Shown: positions 13,889 to 22,262 of the stretch, piece after piece
Layout of the letters: the number at the start of each line of letters is the position of its first letter
Numbering within the stretch: the stretch's first letter is position 1
Assembly (NCBI GenBank): GCA_948530865.1
Contig: CAOTKV010000002.1
Coordinates: 23,795-86,367, forward strand
Length of the DNA stretch: 62,573 bases
Reading direction: 5' to 3'
Origin: an uncultured Clostridia bacterium
Lineage (GTDB): Bacteria; Bacillota; Clostridia; TANB77; CAG-508
Notes under the pieces: generated by a model
What the model was told of the DNA's origin: nothing
Database searches by the model: none
Seen by the model: the letters and a program-made list of their open reading frames with translations, nothing else
Made by a program: the position numbers and the translations under genes

Positions 13889-15287
13889 ATGTCAAAAAAA
13901 TTTGGAAGAAATGGTAATGGAGAAGGTTCTGTTTATAATACCATTCAAAAATCTAAAAAGAAATTCGATAACACAAATATATGTCCTATTTGTTCAAAAT
14001 GTAATGATAGAAGTTTCTGTTCAAATAGAACAAATTGGAACAAGTGTAAAAAATGTCAAGAATGCACCATATGCTTAAAAAAAGGCGTCTGTGATAGATT
14101 TTATTGCTATAATCGTTTTCCAGCCCAAATTACGCTTAACGATGGAACTAGAACTACAATTTCTAATGCTAATACTCGTTCAAAATCTATTGAAAAAAAG
14201 AAAGAAATCGAAGCTCAAATTCAAACAAGTTCTTATGTTAAAAAGAATAATATTACAATAATTGAAATATGCAAAAAAATAGCTAAACAAAAATTAGAAT
14301 CAGGAAAAATAAGTTCAGCTACTGCTGATAAAGACCAATATCATTATAGATATATAGAAAAATTCTCCAAATTTAATAAACCAGTCCAGAAAATTACTTA
14401 TCAAGATATAAATGAATTTTTAAATTCTATTAGACATCTTTCTCAAGGAGAAATAGAAAAAATAAAAATAAAATTAAATACCGCTTTTATGCAATGTGTT
14501 CTTGATAAAATAATCTCCTATCCAGACAATCCAATGTTGCGTATTACAGTCCCAGTTTCATTACAGCAAAAAAAGCGCGTAGAAGCTTTTGAAGTTGAAG
14601 AACAGCAAAAATTAATGAAATATATCCTATCTAATAATCTTGTTAAAAATTATCGTTGTAATTACGATACTATAACTTTAAAAAATTTATTTATCTGTGC
14701 TTTATTATCTGGTGCTAGAATAGGAGAACTGGGAGCGTTAACTATAAACGAAAATGTTGATTTAATTAATGAATATTTTATAATAAGAAATACTCTAACT
14801 AAAGAAAACGGAAAAATAGTGAATGGGAAAACAACAAAAACAGGAAGAAGAAAAATAGAACAAGGTTTAGTTGATGAAAGATTTATTCCATTTGATATAT
14901 TTGATAAAAATTTAATGTTATCATGTGTAAAAGAACAAATAAAGCATTCTAAAACAATTTTGCATAACAGAAAAAAACTTTTATTTTGCCAATTAGATGG
15001 TTCTTATATTGATCATCGCTCTATAACTAATATATTTAAAAGAGTTTGTAGAGAAACTGGTATAAAATTAGAATTAAAAACAGGATGTCATATTCATATG
15101 TGTAGACATACTGCAACAACAAGAATGATTGAATCTCGGAATGGACTTAAGAGTTATTGCTGATATTCTTGGACATACAGATGATAGGCAAATTCGAGAA
15201 ACTTACGGACATATTCTTGCTAAATATAGAAATAAACAATTAAGAAATTCAAGAACTTATTATAAAAAAATGAATTTAGTAATCTGA
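13889..15287 (+). CDS. int: Phage tyrosine integrase, joined across a CGGA +1 site
   Basis: From ATG 13889 the frame codes a Cys-rich N-terminus (ten cysteines at residues 32-73, likely zinc-binding), an arm/core-binding region, and a tyrosine recombinase domain with Arg277 (S-G-A-R-I-G-E-L) and H403-M-C-R406. At codon 417 it meets CGG and would end seven codons later without the active tyrosine. Reading CGGA as Gly gives G-M-D-L-R-V-I-A-D-I-L-G-H with His429, then R-E-T-Y-G-H with Tyr439, and a normal end at TGA 15285-15287 (465 residues). So integration and excision would need the +1 event. The gene points toward the tRNA-Gly cluster. Confidence 0.85.
15137..15140 (+). other. CGGA +1 site in the integrase gene
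   Basis: Context TCT-CGGA-ATG. The 0-frame gives a stop TGA soon after. The +1 frame restores the last 49 residues with catalytic His and Tyr. Gly is the normal residue before M/V-D-L in this block. Confidence 0.8.
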
Positions 15288-15320
15288 TACATCTCATATA
15301 TATCAATACTTTTAAAAAAT

Positions 15321-15356
15321 AATTGCATTAAAATTTTTTAATGCAATTATTTTTTT
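15321..15356 (+). terminator. Integrase terminator
   Basis: A 13-bp perfect stem (15321-15333 with 15336-15348) is followed by AT and six T. Further copies of TTTTAATGCA follow at 15359-15381. Confidence 0.8.
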
Positions 15357-15407
15357 ACTTTTTAATGCAATTTTAATGCAGTTTTTTTATAAAATAATGA
15401 AAAATAA

Positions 15408-15512
15408 TAAAATTTAATAAAAAATAATAAAAGTATCAAAAGAAAAAAAGCTTTATTTCAAGCCTTTTTAAGAAATAATCAAAAATTATAAAATTTAATA
15501 AAAAATAATAAA
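15408..15512. repeat. 24-bp direct repeat next to the tRNA cluster
   Basis: The same 24 bases (TAAAATTTAATAAAAAATAA and four more) occur at 15408-15431 and 15489-15512, 81 bp apart. Low complexity makes chance similarity possible. The position between integrase and tRNA 3' end makes it worth comparing with the left prophage end. Confidence 0.5.
15441..15474 (-). terminator. Terminator of the tRNA-Gly transcript
   Basis: On the minus strand AAAAAGGCTT, a 6-base loop and AAGCTTTTT form a 10-bp stem with one G-U and a run of T, about 50 bases after the 3' end of the last tRNA. Confidence 0.65.
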
Positions 15513-15522
15513 TTATAATTTT

Positions 15523-15597
<75 letters not shown>

Positions 15598-15690
15598 AAA
15601 TTATTATATATTCTATTATACACAAATTATTATTTTTTTGCAAGAAAAAAGCCATCATACTAGACAATTTCTAATACAATGACAATTTAT

Positions 15691-15764
<74 letters not shown>

Positions 15765-15807
15765 GATATTTACTTTGCAGTGGAAATTTTCTTTTATAAG
15801 AGATTTT

Positions 15808-15881
<74 letters not shown>

Positions 15882-15957
15882 ATTATTTCCTCTGACAAGT
15901 ATAAATTATAAAGTATTAGCTTATATTTGTCAAGAGAAAATTTACATTTTTTTGAAA

Positions 15958-16683
15958 TTAATCAATATTTTTTAAATCAACACCATCTTCATCACATACT
16001 CTATTATTTCTTGATTTTATATTATTAACTTCACAATATTTATTCTTAAACTCTTCTTCTTTTTTTAATAAAGTTCTCATATCTCCCAAAAATTTTCTAT
16101 ATATTTCATCCTCAAAAAACATATTTTCAGGATTATCTTCACTATACTTTTTGGATAATCTTTCTATAGTATACTCCAAATATTCTTCAATATTCATTTC
16201 TGGAGTTCTTTCTTTTGCAACAAAAAAGCTTCTAATAAAAACAATTTCTATCCTTGTATTTCTATCAGCAGAAGAAATCAATTTACCATATACACTTCTT
16301 GGTTCATCTTCTTTAGATGAACGATGATCTTCAATTGCTTCTTTAATAATTAATCTTTGATTATCATTAAAAAATTTCTTCATATTTTCATCTTTTATAA
16401 ATTTTTGAGCAGCAATCTTTTCATGTATTTTATGATCTTCATATTTTCCTAAATCATGACATGCTGCAATTACATACATTATATTGCTATCTAAATCTAA
16501 TTTGAATGTATTATTTAATTCAAATGTTCTTCTTATAACCTCCATTATATGTATAATTCCATGAGCTTTATCATTTGGCTCATATTGTGGAAATATATTT
16601 TTAGAAATATATTCTTTTAATTCATTATTAACATTTTTTGTATAATTATCAATTTCCTTAAAAAGCTGTTTTGAATAATTCAT
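15958..16683 (-). CDS. HD-domain phosphohydrolase
   Basis: 241 residues. The metal site is visible as H-G-I-I-H-I-M-E-V (about 42-50), A-C-H-D-L-G-K-Y (about 74-81) and, further on, S-S-A-D-R-N-T-R (about 136-143), the H...HD...D set of HD hydrolases. R-R-T-F-E-L and E-D-H-R-S-S-K support a nucleotide or phosphoester substrate. The C-terminal 60 residues are charged and helical. Substrate unknown. Start supported by AAAGGAGAG. Confidence 0.75.
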   Translation of the reverse strand: MNYSKQLFKEIDNYTKNVNNELKEYISKNIFPQYEPNDKAHGIIHIMEVIRRTFELNNTFKLDLDSNIMYVIAACHDLGKYEDHKIHEKIAAQKFIKDENMKKFFNDNQRLIIKEAIEDHRSSKEDEPRSVYGKLISSADRNTRIEIVFIRSFFVAKERTPEMNIEEYLEYTIERLSKKYSEDNPENMFFEDEIYRKFLGDMRTLLKKEEEFKNKYCEVNNIKSRNNRVCDEDGVDLKNID

Positions 16684-16737
16684 TTAATTTTACTCTCCTT
16701 TGCAATATGATTATACTATATATAACGAAAAAATTAA

Positions 16738-16770
16738 ACAAGCACTTGGAAATTTTCCAAGTGCTTATTT
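16738..16770 (-). terminator. Terminator after the 16777 gene
   Basis: Long stem AAGCACTTGGAAA paired with TTTCCAAGTGCTT, then a T-rich stretch on the minus strand. Confidence 0.8.
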
Positions 16771-16776
16771 ATGACA

Positions 16777-17832
16777 TTACATGAGTCCTTTAAGTACTCC
16801 CTCAATCTTAGTTTGGGCAAGTTCTACTTTCTGTTTGTCACTTAAATTCGGAAGCAGTATACGTGTTGCATCTCTGAAATAGCGGCGAACTGTGTCGTTA
16901 TTCATATTGAAGTGTTTGGTATTATTACAGACTGCTATAAGTGCCTCATATACGATATTAGGATTTATAAGAATAGCTCTATTTGCAGCAAAGTTATTGG
17001 ATTTTGCCATTCTTACTTGCTGTTCAACAGTAAGTTCTGTCCTTTTAGCTGCTCTTGCAAACCAATTCCAAACAGTTTCATTGTCCAAGTTCATACTTCC
17101 TGGTGATTCTGATATTGTAGCAAGAGTTTCACCTTTAAGATATTCACTTAATAGTAAAGCCCTTAAAATTGCAAAGTTTCCTGATTCAACCATTTTGAGC
17201 TGCTGTTTTTCAGAAGGTTTAATTCTGTTTACTGCATCAAGATACCAACTTCTTACAGTATCACTATCTAAGTTCATAGATCCAGGATTTCTACAAAGTT
17301 CAATGAGTCCTGTTGCACTTAAATCTTTCTTAAGAATAAGCGCTCTTTTCATCATAAACTTTCTCCCATTTTGCGAAATTCTAACTTCTTGCTTAGGAGT
17401 CAATTTAGTACGACTTATTGCATCTGTAAACCATCTTTCAACTGTTGGACTATCAAAATTAAATGTCGACGGTCTTTCACAGATTACAACAAGTGCTTCA
17501 GCACATAAATCTTTATAGTTCAATAGATATTTTTGAGCTTCAAAATTCCTCGTTTCAGCCATTGCAACTTGTACTTCTTTAGAACAGTTTTGTGACATCA
17601 CGTATTCAGCTTCTAACTCTGAATCTACTTTTCTAGCAATAATTGATGCCTCTTCTTCCGCCATTTGAAAGTTTTGTTTTTTATCCCCTTCATATTCTAC
17701 ATCATGTTCTTTTCTGTCTTCTTCCTCCTCTAAGTCCAAATCTGGTTGATATCTGTTCCGCTTTTTTGAAAACAATTTCAGTAATAATACTGCCAACAGA
17801 TAAATAAAAACTGGTATTAGGATTTTAATCAT
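16777..17832 (-). CDS. Membrane-anchored repeat protein of foreign codon usage
   Basis: Start taken at ATG 17830-17832 behind GGAGGG, about 351 residues. One membrane segment near the N-terminus (I-L-I-P-V-F-I-Y-L-L-A-V-L-L-L) and a charged linker are followed by four 60-70 residue helical repeats, each with N-F/L-D-S-x-T-V-x-x-W-F/Y, then K-x-x-x-K-Q-x-V/L-x-M/I and a block ending in L-I-E-L-C or similar. Base composition is richer than in neighbours and CGC, CCG, TCG and CGG codons appear, so it looks transferred. It has an in-frame CGG (17760-17758, followed by A) that must be read as Arg for the protein to be made. Confidence 0.7.
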   Translation of the reverse strand: MIKILIPVFIYLLAVLLLKLFSKKRNRYQPDLDLEEEEDRKEHDVEYEGDKKQNFQMAEEEASIIARKVDSELEAEYVMSQNCSKEVQVAMAETRNFEAQKYLLNYKDLCAEALVVICERPSTFNFDSPTVERWFTDAISRTKLTPKQEVRISQNGRKFMMKRALILKKDLSATGLIELCRNPGSMNLDSDTVRSWYLDAVNRIKPSEKQQLKMVESGNFAILRALLLSEYLKGETLATISESPGSMNLDNETVWNWFARAAKRTELTVEQQVRMAKSNNFAANRAILINPNIVYEALIAVCNNTKHFNMNNDTVRRYFRDATRILLPNLSDKQKVELAQTKIEGVLKGLM

Positions 17833-18001
17833 GTACATTCCCTCCATTATGTTAATATTTTTTATGTTTTAACTGGCGTCACCCAGATTATAAGGAAATT
17901 ACTTCTATTTAAATTATTACTTTTTTATTATATCTAACTTTACATAAAATGTCAATTTGTTTATAAAATTTAAAACACACTTTCTACAAAAATAAAAAAA
18001 A

Positions 18002-18031
18002 TGAAATTTAAGGAACGTCCCTAAATTTCAC
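18002..18031 (-). terminator. rplS terminator built from a REP-like palindrome
   Basis: TGAAATTTA...TAAATTTCA around GGGACGTTCC, followed on the minus strand by eight T. The same GTGAAATTTAGGGACG motif recurs in the 27975-28040 palindrome. Confidence 0.7.
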
Positions 18032-18039
18032 TTTATAAA

Positions 18040-18543
18040 TTATTCTTTATCTTCTTTTTTTGTTTCTTCAACTTTAGCTTCTTCTGATTTTACTGCTTCA
18101 ACAGCTTCTGCAACATCAGCTTCTGTTGCTGTTTCTTCAGCTACTGATTCACCTGGAACAACTTCTTCTTTAATAACGATTTCTCTATCTTCGATTCTTG
18201 CTCCTATTTTTTCTTTAGTTTTAGCAGCTTTACCAACTCTATCTCTTAAATAATAAAGTTTAGCACGTCTTGCTTTACCAACTCTAACTACTTCAACTTT
18301 TTCAACCATTGGTGAATGTACTAAGAATGTTTTTTCAACACCAACACCATAAGAGATTCTTCTTACTGTGAATGTTGCATTTACTCCTCCACCTTGTTTC
18401 TTTATAATAATTCCTTCGAAAACTTGGATTCTTTCTTTGTTTCCTTCTTTTATTCTAACATGAACTCTTACAGTATTACCAATACGTAATTCAGGTATTT
18501 TATTTTTTAATTGTTCATGCTCAATAGATTTTAAAATATCCAT
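18040..18543 (-). CDS. rplS: 50S ribosomal protein L19 with acidic C-terminal extension
   Basis: Start at ATG 18541-18543 after GAAGGAGG. Residues 1-115 are standard L19 (I-P-E-L-R-I-G-N-T-V-R-V-H-V; V-F-E-G-I-I-I-K-K-Q-G-G-G; V-G-K-A-R-R-A-K-L-Y-Y-L-R). About 50 further residues rich in Ala, Val, Glu and Lys follow; most L19 proteins end near 115-120. Last gene of the ylxM-ffh-rpsP-khpA-rimM-trmD-rplS unit. Confidence 0.93.
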   Translation of the reverse strand: MDILKSIEHEQLKNKIPELRIGNTVRVHVRIKEGNKERIQVFEGIIIKKQGGGVNATFTVRRISYGVGVEKTFLVHSPMVEKVEVVRVGKARRAKLYYLRDRVGKAAKTKEKIGARIEDREIVIKEEVVPGESVAEETATEADVAEAVEAVKSEEAKVEETKKEDKE

Positions 18544-18582
18544 TTTCTTTCCTCCTTCTTTCAATAATGGATGTGACTATTT

Positions 18583-19303
18583 TCACTTTTTATTTTTTAA
18601 TTCTTCTAAATATTTCATTTCTTCAGTTGTTAATTGAACTTTTTCTAAAAGTTCAGGTCTTTTTATGTAGGTTACTTCAATTGCTTTTTTTCTGCGCCAT
18701 TCATCAATATTACCATGATGACCTGATTGTAAAACTTCTGGAACTTTCATTCCTTCAAATTCTTCTGGTCTTGTATATTGAGGATACTCTAAAAGTCCGA
18801 CTTGAAAAGCTTTCTTCAAGAGTTGACCCAGCAGTTAGAACACCACTTATATATCTTGATACACTATCTATTAATACCATAGCTGGTATTTCACCACCAG
18901 TTAAGACATAATCTCCGATTGAAATTTCTTCATCTACAATTTTATCTATAACTCTTTGATCTATTCCCTCATAGTGTCCACACAATAATATTAAATGTTC
19001 TTCTTTTGCTAATTCTTCAACCTTACTTTGACAAAGTTTTTTACCTTGTGGTGATAAATAAATAACTTTAGCATTTTCATCTTTTACAGATTTAAAGCTA
19101 TCATATACAACATCTGGACGAATTAACATTCCTGCTCCTCCTCCATATACTGTATCATCAACTTTTTTATGTTTGTCCTTTGAGAAATCTCTAATATTTA
19201 TTAAATTTATTTCTAATAAATTTTCTCGAGTTGCTCTTCCTATAACACTTTGTTTTATAGGTTCAAACATCTCTGGAAAAAGAGTTAATACATCAAATTT
19301 CAT
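18583..19303 (-). CDS. trmD: tRNA (guanine-37-N1) methyltransferase, joined across a CGGA +1 site
   Basis: From ATG 19303 the frame gives TrmD up to S-T-L-E-E-S-F-S-S (residue 168), with G-G-G-A-G-M near 57 and the knot region L-T-G-G-E-I-P-A-M. It then meets CGG at 18799-18797; read straight on it runs 14 foreign residues to a stop. CGGA read as Gly gives S-F-S-S-G-L-L-E-Y-P-Q-Y-T-R-P, the family sequence, and a normal end at 18583 with G-N-I-D-E-W-R-R: 239 residues, the usual size. TrmD is normally essential; its m1G37 product keeps tRNAs from slipping +1, so a +1 requirement in its own gene invites a feedback idea. Confidence 0.9.
18796..18799 (-). other. CGGA +1 site in trmD
   Basis: Context AGT-CGGA-CTT. 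Gly before L-L-E/D is strongly conserved in TrmD (for example S-T-G-L-L-E-Y-P in Bacillus). Confidence 0.85.
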
Positions 19304-19308
19304 ATATT

Positions 19309-19812
19309 CTAAAGCCCTTCTATTAGGTTAACTATTATTTTACCTGATTCAATATCTATAATTTTAATTACTTCATCAATTCCTGGTAAAAGTTTTTGTC
19401 TGCCAGTATCATCTTTTACAACATAAACATCATTACTACCAGTTGAAAAAATATCATCAACCTTTCCTAAATATTCATTAGATTCTGTAAATACTTCTAA
19501 ACCAATTAAATCAGCAATATAATATACACCTTCTGGAAGCTCCCCAAAAATTTCTCTATCTACAACGATATATGAATTTCTTAGTTTTTCAGCTTCTTCA
19601 ACTGTATCTATATTTTTGAATTTTATAATAACTTGATTTTTATTGTATCCTACTTTTTCTATTTCATATTCTTTTAAGTTTTCTTTCTGTTTTATAAAAA
19701 CTTTTGATATTCTTTCAAATTTAGTATTGTCATCTGTAAAAGAATTAACTTTTACTTCACCTTTTAGACCTTTAACATTTACAATTTGACCTAATTCTAA
19801 ATATTTATTCAT
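19309..19812 (-). CDS. rimM: 16S rRNA processing protein RimM
   Basis: Start taken at ATG 19810-19812 with TAGGTG upstream; a GTG four codons earlier is possible. 167 residues: Y-L-E-L-G-Q-I-V-N-V-K-G-L-K-G-E-V-K-V starts the RimM N-terminal barrel, and Y-Y-I-A-D-L-I-G-L-E-V with D-D-I-F-S-T-G-S-N-D-V-Y-V-V marks the PRC barrel, ending L-L-P-G-I-D-E-V-I. It assists 30S maturation near S19. Ends 6 bases before trmD. Confidence 0.92.
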   Translation of the reverse strand: MNKYLELGQIVNVKGLKGEVKVNSFTDDNTKFERISKVFIKQKENLKEYEIEKVGYNKNQVIIKFKNIDTVEEAEKLRNSYIVVDREIFGELPEGVYYIADLIGLEVFTESNEYLGKVDDIFSTGSNDVYVVKDDTGRQKLLPGIDEVIKIIDIESGKIIVNLIEGL

Positions 19813-19824
19813 ATTTATCAACAC

Positions 19825-20055
19825 CTAATCAAGAAATTCAACATTAACTTTTTTATGTTCTTTTGTAGCCACTGCTTTAATTATTGATCTTATAGCTTTA
19901 GCCATTTTTCCTTGTCTTCCAATAACTTTGCCCATATCATCTTTTGCTACTTTTACTTCATAGCAAATAGATTTAGCTTCTGTTTTTTCTGTAATAGATA
20001 CTTCATCAGGATTATCTACTAAATTTTTAATTAATACTTCAAGTACATCTTTCAT
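19825..20055 (-). CDS. khpA: KH-domain RNA-binding protein KhpA
   Basis: 76 residues with one KH domain; V-I-G-R-Q-G-K-M-A-K-A-I-R is the GxxG loop. In Firmicutes it lies between rpsP and rimM, as here, and works with KhpB (Jag) in RNA binding linked to cell elongation. Confidence 0.9.
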   Translation of the reverse strand: MKDVLEVLIKNLVDNPDEVSITEKTEAKSICYEVKVAKDDMGKVIGRQGKMAKAIRSIIKAVATKEHKKVNVEFLD

Positions 20056-20113
20056 TTTCTCAAATCCTCTCTCCGACTCTCTATTTAACTAGAAGTACGG
20101 TTATATCTTTTAC

Positions 20114-20350
20114 TTATTTAGATGCTTTTTCAATTAAAGCTTTTACTGTATCTGTTGGTTTTGCACCGTTTTTAATCCATGTAGCAACTTTTTCATTATC
20201 TAAAACGATTGTTGCAGGATTTGTCATAGGATCATATGAACCTATTTTTTCAACGATTTTTCCATCTCTTGGAGATCTAGAATCAGCTACTACTATATGA
20301 TAGAAAGGAGCTTTTTTCTTTCCAACTCTTTGTAATCTTATTTTTACCAT
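20114..20350 (-). CDS. rpsP: 30S ribosomal protein S16
   Basis: 78 residues: M-V-K-I-R-L-Q-R-V-G-K-K-K-A-P-F-Y, then V-A-D-S-R-S-P-R-D-G and I-G-S-Y-D-P, all typical of S16. An AT-repeat tract (ATATAAAT three times, about 20371-20395) lies in the spacer to ffh. Confidence 0.95.
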   Translation of the reverse strand: MVKIRLQRVGKKKAPFYHIVVADSRSPRDGKIVEKIGSYDPMTNPATIVLDNEKVATWIKNGAKPTDTVKALIEKASK

Positions 20351-20419
20351 TATAAATTCACCTCCTGAAAATATATAAATATATAAATATATAAATTTAA
20401 AAATTTAAAAACTAATTAA

Positions 20420-21781
20420 TTAAAACTTCAAATTGTTTAAGTCATCCATATTCATGTTCATGTTTTTCATCATCTTCTTCATCATGCCTTTATTTGAAGT
20501 CATTTCTTTCATCATTTTTTGTGTCATTTCGAAAGATTTCATAAATTTATTTATTTGTTCAACTGATGTTCCACTACCTTTTGCAATTCTTAAACGTCTA
20601 CTTCCATTTAATACTTTTGGATTTCTTCTTTCTTCTTTTGTCATGGAACAAATAATTGCTTCTATTCTTAAAAATTCTTTATCATCTACTTCAACATCTT
20701 TTAATTTACTTCCTAAACCTGGTATCATTTTTAAGATTGATGAAAAAGAACCCATCTTTTTCATTTGTCTTAATTGCCCCAAGTAGTCATCTAAATCAAA
20801 ACTCTGTTTTTTTAATTTTTGCTCTAATTTTTGAGCTTCTTCTAAATCAAATGTTTCTTCTGCTTTTTCAATAATTGAAAGTACATCACCCATTCCTAAG
20901 ATTCTTGATGCCATTCTTTCTGGGTGGAATACTTCAATATCTGATAATTTTTCACCAGTTGCTGCAAATTTGATTGGTCTTCCTGTAATTTTTTTTACTG
21001 ATAATGCTGCACCACCTCTTGTATCCCCATCAAGTTTTGTAAGAACTATACCATCAATTCCTAAATCTTTATTAAATGTATCTGCAATGTTTACTGCATC
21101 TTGACCTGTCATTGAATCTACTACTAATAGTATTTCATGCGGTTTTACATTTGATTTTAAATCTTTTAATTCTTGCATTAACGCTTCATCAATTTGAAGA
21201 CGTCCAGCAGTATCTATAATTATAACATCATTTAATTTTGATATTGCAACATTCATAGCTTGTTTTGCAATTATATTTACATCCTTTGTACTTTCATTTG
21301 TATACACTGGAATATCTAATTGCTTACCAACAACCTCTAATTGTTTTATAGCTGCTGGTCTATAAACATCACAAGCTACTAATAAAGGCTTTTTACCTTG
21401 TTTTCTTATAATGTTTGCAAGTTTTCCTGCTGTTGTTGTTTTACCAGAACCTTGAAGACCAACTAACATTATAACTGTTGGTGGGTTTGGAGTAAAATTA
21501 ATTTTTGATTCTTCTCCTCCAAGTAATGAGACCATTTCATCTTTTACTATTTTAATAACTTGTTGACCTGGTGTAAGTGATTTTAAAACATCTTGCCCTA
21601 AAGCTTTTTCTTGAATTGTTGCTACAAATTCTTTAACAATTTTGTAGTTAACATCAGCTTCAAGTAACGCAAGTTTAACTTCTCTTAAGACTTCTTTTAA
21701 GTCGTCTTCAGTTATTCTAGCTTTTCCTTTTAGCTTTCTTGTAATTTCTTGTAATCTAGATGAAAGTCCTTCAAAAGCCAT
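20420..21781 (-). CDS. ffh: Signal recognition particle GTPase Ffh
   Basis: 453 residues. N domain (1-90), then the GTPase domain with G-L-Q-G-S-G-K-T-T (about 107-115), D-T-A-G-R-L and T-K-L-D-G-D-T-R-G-G-A, and a Met-rich M domain (300-453) ending M-M-K-K-M-M-K-N-M-N-M-N-M. It binds SRP RNA and signal peptides of nascent membrane proteins. Downstream of ylxM, as in Bacillus. Confidence 0.96.
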   Translation of the reverse strand: MAFEGLSSRLQEITRKLKGKARITEDDLKEVLREVKLALLEADVNYKIVKEFVATIQEKALGQDVLKSLTPGQQVIKIVKDEMVSLLGGEESKINFTPNPPTVIMLVGLQGSGKTTTAGKLANIIRKQGKKPLLVACDVYRPAAIKQLEVVGKQLDIPVYTNESTKDVNIIAKQAMNVAISKLNDVIIIDTAGRLQIDEALMQELKDLKSNVKPHEILLVVDSMTGQDAVNIADTFNKDLGIDGIVLTKLDGDTRGGAALSVKKITGRPIKFAATGEKLSDIEVFHPERMASRILGMGDVLSIIEKAEETFDLEEAQKLEQKLKKQSFDLDDYLGQLRQMKKMGSFSSILKMIPGLGSKLKDVEVDDKEFLRIEAIICSMTKEERRNPKVLNGSRRLRIAKGSGTSVEQINKFMKSFEMTQKMMKEMTSNKGMMKKMMKNMNMNMDDLNNLKF

Positions 21782-21809
21782 TACTTATCCTCCTATTCGT
21801 AACACAAAT

Positions 21810-22151
21810 TTAATTCTTTAGTTTATCTTCAATACTTTGAAGTGATTTTTTTATATCTTTATCAGATACTTTATTTTTTAAATTTTCTATATCTTTTAAA
21901 GCTGAATTAATTTTGTTTTGTGATATTAAATTTTTTTCCATTATTTTTAGTTTTTCTTCATATTCTAATAAATTGTTTTCACCTTTTTTTAGATTATCTC
22001 TAACAGCTTGCCTTGTAATTTCTTCGTTTTCAGCAATTTCTGATTGAGAGAAATCGTTATTATAGTAGTCATTTAAAAGATTGTATTGTTTTTCTGTTAA
22101 AAGCTTTCCATATATGTCTAATAGAATACTCATCTTAATATTTTTTTCCAT
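21810..22151 (-). CDS. ylxM: YlxM/UPF0122 helix-turn-helix protein
   Basis: 113 residues. L-L-D-I-Y-G-K-L-L-T-E-K-Q-Y-N-L-L-N-D-Y-Y-N-N-D-F-S and E-I-T-R-Q-A-V-R-D-N-L-K-K-G are the YlxM signature, a sigma-region-4-like fold. Its partner Ffh follows directly. Thought to act in SRP assembly or regulation. Confidence 0.9.
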   Translation of the reverse strand: MEKNIKMSILLDIYGKLLTEKQYNLLNDYYNNDFSQSEIAENEEITRQAVRDNLKKGENNLLEYEEKLKIMEKNLISQNKINSALKDIENLKNKVSDKDIKKSLQSIEDKLKN

Positions 22152-22223
22152 TTGACCACCTCTATATTTGTAATGCTAATATACTTTACAACATTTTTGG
22201 AAGTTTGTCAAGGGATTTAAAGA

Positions 22224-22262
22224 AAAAAAGCTTACTTTTTCAATTATTGTAAGCTTTTTTCA
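22224..22262 (-). terminator. Terminator overlapping the end of the 22240 gene
   Basis: AAAAAAGCTTAC pairs with GTAAGCTTTTTT; the 5' arm codes the last residues of the gene, and a T-run follows. Confidence 0.8.
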
